DNA of 64,000 nucleotides from Liminaster sp017519885 (lineage in GTDB: Bacteria > Bacteroidota > Bacteroidia > Bacteroidales > UBA3663). Below are positions 60,913-64,000 of the stretch, piece by piece. The notes below the pieces were generated by a model, which was not told the origin of the DNA, did no database searches, and was given only the letters and a program-made list of their open reading frames with translations. The stretch spans positions 62,001 to 126,000 of the forward strand of contig JAFWRO010000051.1 of the NCBI GenBank assembly GCA_017519885.1, written 5' to 3'. The stretch's first letter is position 1. The number at the start of each line of letters is the position of its first letter. Both the position numbers and the translations under genes were made by a program.

Positions 60913-62538
60913 TTACCATCGATAACTGAAGCCGATGGTCATCATTTCCTTGATCTCCCGCTTTCGGTCGCGTGAATCATCGAATCGCGGATAAGCGTAG
61001 AACCTTCCGGTGAAGAATCGGCTAATCCTGAAGTCGATCGTGTTCTCAAACTCCACCTTCAGCATGCTGTAGGAGGTGAAGTAGTAGAGGCGCGAACTCC
61101 ACGACACATCGTCGCTGATCTTCCAATCGAATTTTGTGGTGAGTGACGAACCGAAACTGTTCTTCGTCCTGTCGCCCTCGTCGATGCCGTATTGCTTGAC
61201 GGCCACACGATGGTCCTTCACGTACTTCATATCGTACGACAAAGGTGCCAGCAGGAGCGAATAGACAAACCTTTTGTTGGGCGACGTGTACTTGTAGTCG
61301 ACACCGAGCGAGATGTTCACTTCGAGGGGCGAAAGGAACGTCGATTTGCAGACCGTCGAATTGGTGGCATAATAGTCGAAGATGGGCGTCTTGGCATAAA
61401 GCTGAGCCGTGTAGTACCACTTCTTCCACATCTTGTAGCCGTACTTCGAAGTCAACGTGAACTCATTGTCGTTCACCCTCATCCGGTGGATGGTATCGGC
61501 CTTGGTGTAATAACCCGAGAGCTTCAGGTCGAGAATGGTCTCGAATGAGGTTATCTGCTCCTCGTCATATCGGGTCACGGTAATCTTCTGGTCGCCCGAA
61601 AGCGACATGTTGTTGTCACCGCTCTTGTACCAGTTGTCCGACAAAGCCGTTTGCTGCATCGTCAGCGTATGGTCGCCTTTCCAATGCCACTTGTCGGCCT
61701 TGATGACCACGGTTTGCCCGAAATAGTCCAGGCTGGCCTTGCTCAGGTCGATGTCGAGATCTTCGGCGATGCGTGTGTCGAGCACTGTCGAACGCGAATC
61801 GATCGTTTGGCTCGTGGCCGTAGGAACGGTAAACTTTCGACGCACATAGCGAAACCTTCGTGGATCGGCACTCGCGTATTTGTAGCGTACCAGATGCCGA
61901 TACTCTTCGTTGAGCAGCTGACGCTCGTATCGCTCCTCTAAGTGTGGAACAGGAACACCTGCATAAAAATGCTGGTCTTCCTCCACCTGCACCTGCTGAT
62001 AGAATCGCAGCGACGAATCGGCAGGCACATAGCCCGAATTGATGACCGGCAGTCGCATGTCATAGAGGAAGAGCATATCCTCACTCGATGTGTCGGGAGG
62101 CAAGGCATCCACTGCCTTGCGAAGCGTATCAGCCATGATACGTATCGACCTGCGCACGCGGGCAACAGGATTACTCGGTCCCAAAGGGTGACTGAGGCGC
62201 CACGAACGATAGACCGACTGGCGCATATACTCGGGCACAGGCTTCAAAGGTTTTTGGGCTGCCAAAGCCCTCACATGGTCAAGCGAATCCTTCAAGGCAA
62301 GCGAGTCGAGGACAGCAGCTATCGAGTCGGCAATGGCTGTGCTGTCCTCCACGGCAGCTATCGAGTCGAGCACATCCTTCGGCAGCTCTACATAGCGGTT
62401 CACCTGAGCCGGGGCATTGGTCACGACAGTATCCCCAACGAGCAAATCATCGGGGAGCAACGTGGTGTGATCGATGATCTGGGCTCTCATGCCCGCGACC
62501 AAAAGGACCAATATGATCAGGCTGGTCACTTTTTGCAT
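60913..62538 (-). CDS. DUF3078-family outer-membrane-like protein
   Basis: 541 residues with a signal peptide (MQKVTSLIILVLLVAGMRA). A long middle part contains DSIAAVEDSTAIADSIAAV-type heptad helices and then a C-terminal barrel-like region rich in aromatic strands (NWYKSGDNNMSLSGDQKITVTRYDEEQ, SGYYTKADTIHRMRV, KYGYKMWKKWYYTAQLYAKTPIFDYY, SLGVDYKYTSPNKRFVYSLLLAPLSYDMKYV) ending MTIGFSYRW. The pattern matches DUF3078. It follows lysA on the same strand by 28 nt. Role unknown. Confidence 0.85.
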   Translation of the reverse strand: MQKVTSLIILVLLVAGMRAQIIDHTTLLPDDLLVGDTVVTNAPAQVNRYVELPKDVLDSIAAVEDSTAIADSIAAVLDSLALKDSLDHVRALAAQKPLKPVPEYMRQSVYRSWRLSHPLGPSNPVARVRRSIRIMADTLRKAVDALPPDTSSEDMLFLYDMRLPVINSGYVPADSSLRFYQQVQVEEDQHFYAGVPVPHLEERYERQLLNEEYRHLVRYKYASADPRRFRYVRRKFTVPTATSQTIDSRSTVLDTRIAEDLDIDLSKASLDYFGQTVVIKADKWHWKGDHTLTMQQTALSDNWYKSGDNNMSLSGDQKITVTRYDEEQITSFETILDLKLSGYYTKADTIHRMRVNDNEFTLTSKYGYKMWKKWYYTAQLYAKTPIFDYYATNSTVCKSTFLSPLEVNISLGVDYKYTSPNKRFVYSLLLAPLSYDMKYVKDHRVAVKQYGIDEGDRTKNSFGSSLTTKFDWKISDDVSWSSRLYYFTSYSMLKVEFENTIDFRISRFFTGRFYAYPRFDDSRDRKREIKEMMTIGFSYRW

Positions 62539-62566
62539 AGTAACAATGCCGAAACGATAATTCTAT

Positions 62567-63718
62567 TCAAAGAACAAGCGACGAAGGGATGCGGCGGCAG
62601 TTATAGTTCGAAGCCATAATCTGCCCGTAAGCGCCTGCACTTCGCAACGCCACAAGGTCACCACGTCGGGTGACAGGCAGCACCTCGTCTTTGCCGAAGG
62701 TGTCGGAGCTCTCGCAGATGGGGCCCACCACGTCGTACTTCTCCTTCGGCCCGTTGGCCGGAGCGGTGATGTTCTCGATATTGTGGTGCGCCTCGTAGAG
62801 CGCCGGACGTATCAGGTCCGACATGCCGGCATCGAGAATGACGAACTTCTTCTTCACACCTTCCTTCACATAGAGCACACGACTGATGAGTGCCCCGCAT
62901 TGGCAAACCACACTGCGTCCCAGTTCGAAATGTAGCTCCTGGCCACGATGCAGCACCAGATGCTCGGCAAAGATCTTGAAGTAGGAGGCGAAATCCGGTA
63001 TCGGATGCTCATCGGGATGCTCATAGTCGCATCCCAAACCTCCTCCTACGTTGATCGTCCTTATTTTCACGCCCTTGGCTGCAAGTTCGTCCTGCAGGCG
63101 GTTGACCGTGTTGCAAAGATCGACAAAAGGCTGAAGGTCGAGTATCTGGCTTCCGATATGGAAATGCAGTCCCTCAAAACTGATGTTCGGCAGAGAATGT
63201 GCATGCTGGACAATCATGTCGAGCATATCCATCGAAATGCCGAACTTGTTCTCCGACAGTCCCGTCGTGATGTAATGGTGCGTATGGGCATCGACGTTCG
63301 GATTGACACGCAATGCCACCCTCGCCACTTTTCCTTTGGCTTGTGCCAACTCATTGATGACATCCAGTTCGGGCGCCGACTCCACATTGAAGCACGCAAT
63401 ATCAGCATCGAGAGCCAGATTGATCTCCCAATCGGCCTTGCCGACACCGGCAAACACAACCTTCGACGCCGGGAAACCAGCCTTCAGGCAAACCTCCACC
63501 TCGCCGCCGCTCACACAGTCACAGCCGAGACCTGCAGCATTCACGATGCCGAGAACCGTGGGATCCACATTTGCCTTCACGGCATAATGCACGTGAAATC
63601 CCGCATAACGCGCCGCTTCACGATTGATTACATCAAGCGTCTGCTCAAGCAGTTTTCTGTCGTAATAATAGAACGGCGTCCGGACGCCTTGGAATTGTTC
63701 TACTGGAAATTTCATCAA
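62567..63718 (-). CDS. lysA: Diaminopimelate decarboxylase
   Basis: 383 residues. Fold type III PLP enzyme: the PLP lysine is Lys48 in VHYAVKANVDP, then CDCVSGGEVEVCLKAGF, RVNPNVDAHTHHYITTGLSENKFGI, LHFHIGSQI, GGGLGCDYEHPDE, GRSVVCQCGALISRVLYVKEG and GPICESSDTFGKD (catalytic Cys/Glu). It makes L-lysine from meso-diaminopimelate. Adjacent to an aspartokinase gene on the same strand, a common lysC-lysA pairing in Bacteroidetes. Confidence 0.95.
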   Translation of the reverse strand: MMKFPVEQFQGVRTPFYYYDRKLLEQTLDVINREAARYAGFHVHYAVKANVDPTVLGIVNAAGLGCDCVSGGEVEVCLKAGFPASKVVFAGVGKADWEINLALDADIACFNVESAPELDVINELAQAKGKVARVALRVNPNVDAHTHHYITTGLSENKFGISMDMLDMIVQHAHSLPNISFEGLHFHIGSQILDLQPFVDLCNTVNRLQDELAAKGVKIRTINVGGGLGCDYEHPDEHPIPDFASYFKIFAEHLVLHRGQELHFELGRSVVCQCGALISRVLYVKEGVKKKFVILDAGMSDLIRPALYEAHHNIENITAPANGPKEKYDVVGPICESSDTFGKDEVLPVTRRGDLVALRSAGAYGQIMASNYNCRRIPSSLVL

Positions 63719-63751
63719 TGAGACAATAGAAGAAGAATAAGAAAGGACAAA

Positions 63752-64000
63752 TCAGAACAGTGCTGCACTCAGCGCCTGCAAGGCCTTCACCTTGTCCTCC
63801 TTGCGAACGAGGACCGAGATGTTATAGTTCGAACCACCATAGGAGATCATTCGAACAGGCACGTCACGCAGCGCATCGACCACCTTCGACTCGAAGCCGA
63901 GGTTGTCCCAGCGCATATCGCCTACCACGCAGATGATCACCATATCCTTATCGACCGACACGGCGCCGAACTTCTTCAGGTCGGTCACGATTTCCTCGAG
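63752..64000 (-). CDS. lysC: Aspartokinase, C-terminal ACT part (cut by window edge)
   Basis: The last 82 codons of a gene that runs off the right edge. They read LEEIVTDLKKFGAVSVDKDMVIICVVGDMRWDNLGF then ESKVVDALRDVPVRMISYGGSNYNISVLVRKEDKVKALQALSAALF, the second ACT domain of aspartate kinases (V..MISYGGSNYNISVLV is the end signature). Aspartokinase starts the aspartate-family pathway; ACT domains carry lysine or threonine feedback. The stop lies 33 nt before lysA. Confidence 0.9.
   Translation of the reverse strand, partial: LEEIVTDLKKFGAVSVDKDMVIICVVGDMRWDNLGFESKVVDALRDVPVRMISYGGSNYNISVLVRKEDKVKALQALSAALF

Overview
The window looks like a chromosomal segment from a member of the Bacteroidales, most likely a Prevotella-type organism. 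This is inferred from several things seen in the sequence: many -7 boxes of the Bacteroidetes form TAnnTTTG (usually TATCTTTG), few obvious Shine-Dalgarno sites, secreted proteins ending in type IX secretion-like C-terminal domains, DUF3244, PEGA and DUF3078 proteins, a TrpB2-type synthase, and hybrid TPR sensor proteins. No rRNA, tRNA, CRISPR, integrase or transposase gene was recognised.

Layout. 1-6.7 kb: the N-terminal part of a GH51 arabinofuranosidase, a TPR/LuxR-like membrane regulator with a DUF3244 protein, an AT-rich orphan membrane protein, an 11-copy 42-bp tandem array, and a GH97 glycosidase. 6.7-7.5 kb: a CpsB-type tyrosine phosphatase. 7.7-16.4 kb: a six-gene L-arabinose block (mutarotase lipoprotein, MFS symporter, SSS symporter, araD, araA, araB) with strong internal hairpins after each transporter gene. 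Flanked by GH51, GH97 and GH35 enzymes, this reads as a pentose and arabinogalactan/arabinan use region. 16.5-23.5 kb: GH35 with a GT2 glycosyltransferase, then a two-component system divergent from an OmpA-domain protein across a highly symmetric promoter region.

23.5-30 kb is an accessory zone of small secreted, lipoprotein and hypothetical genes, with an AAA/DUF4143 ATPase, a two-gene DUF3791-like pair, a porin gene and a truncated porin remnant. 30-34 kb holds trpB2, an acyltransferase, a 41-bp tandem array and an AraC-fold orphan. 34-41 kb is an AraC regulator divergent from a complete YbhGFSR-like export system (TolC, adaptor, tandem ATPase, two permeases). 41-45.4 kb has a flavodoxin-fold reductase, a metallo-beta-lactamase-fold hydrolase, two orphans and a K+/H+ antiporter. 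45.5-53 kb has thrS and three secreted proteins, two of them tandem paralogues whose duplication unit includes 3' flank and promoter.

53.3-60.9 kb holds a PqqD / HprK-like kinase / S26 peptidase / ABC exporter cassette placed directly behind a biotin-dependent carboxylase operon (accC, accB, carboxyltransferase) and a Crp/Fnr regulator. 60.9-64 kb holds a DUF3078 protein, lysA and the end of an aspartokinase gene.

The most interesting items are: (1) the peptidase-PqqD-kinase-exporter cassette, which resembles an orphan peptide-modification system with no precursor found; (2) two distant tandem arrays, 42-bp and 41-bp, whose units share a related 24-bp dyad core centred on GGCC; (3) the mirrored divergent promoter at 22126-22239; (4) a mobile hairpin element with compensatory changes at 25.4 and 39.9 kb; (5) a duplicated gene-plus-promoter module upstream of thrS.
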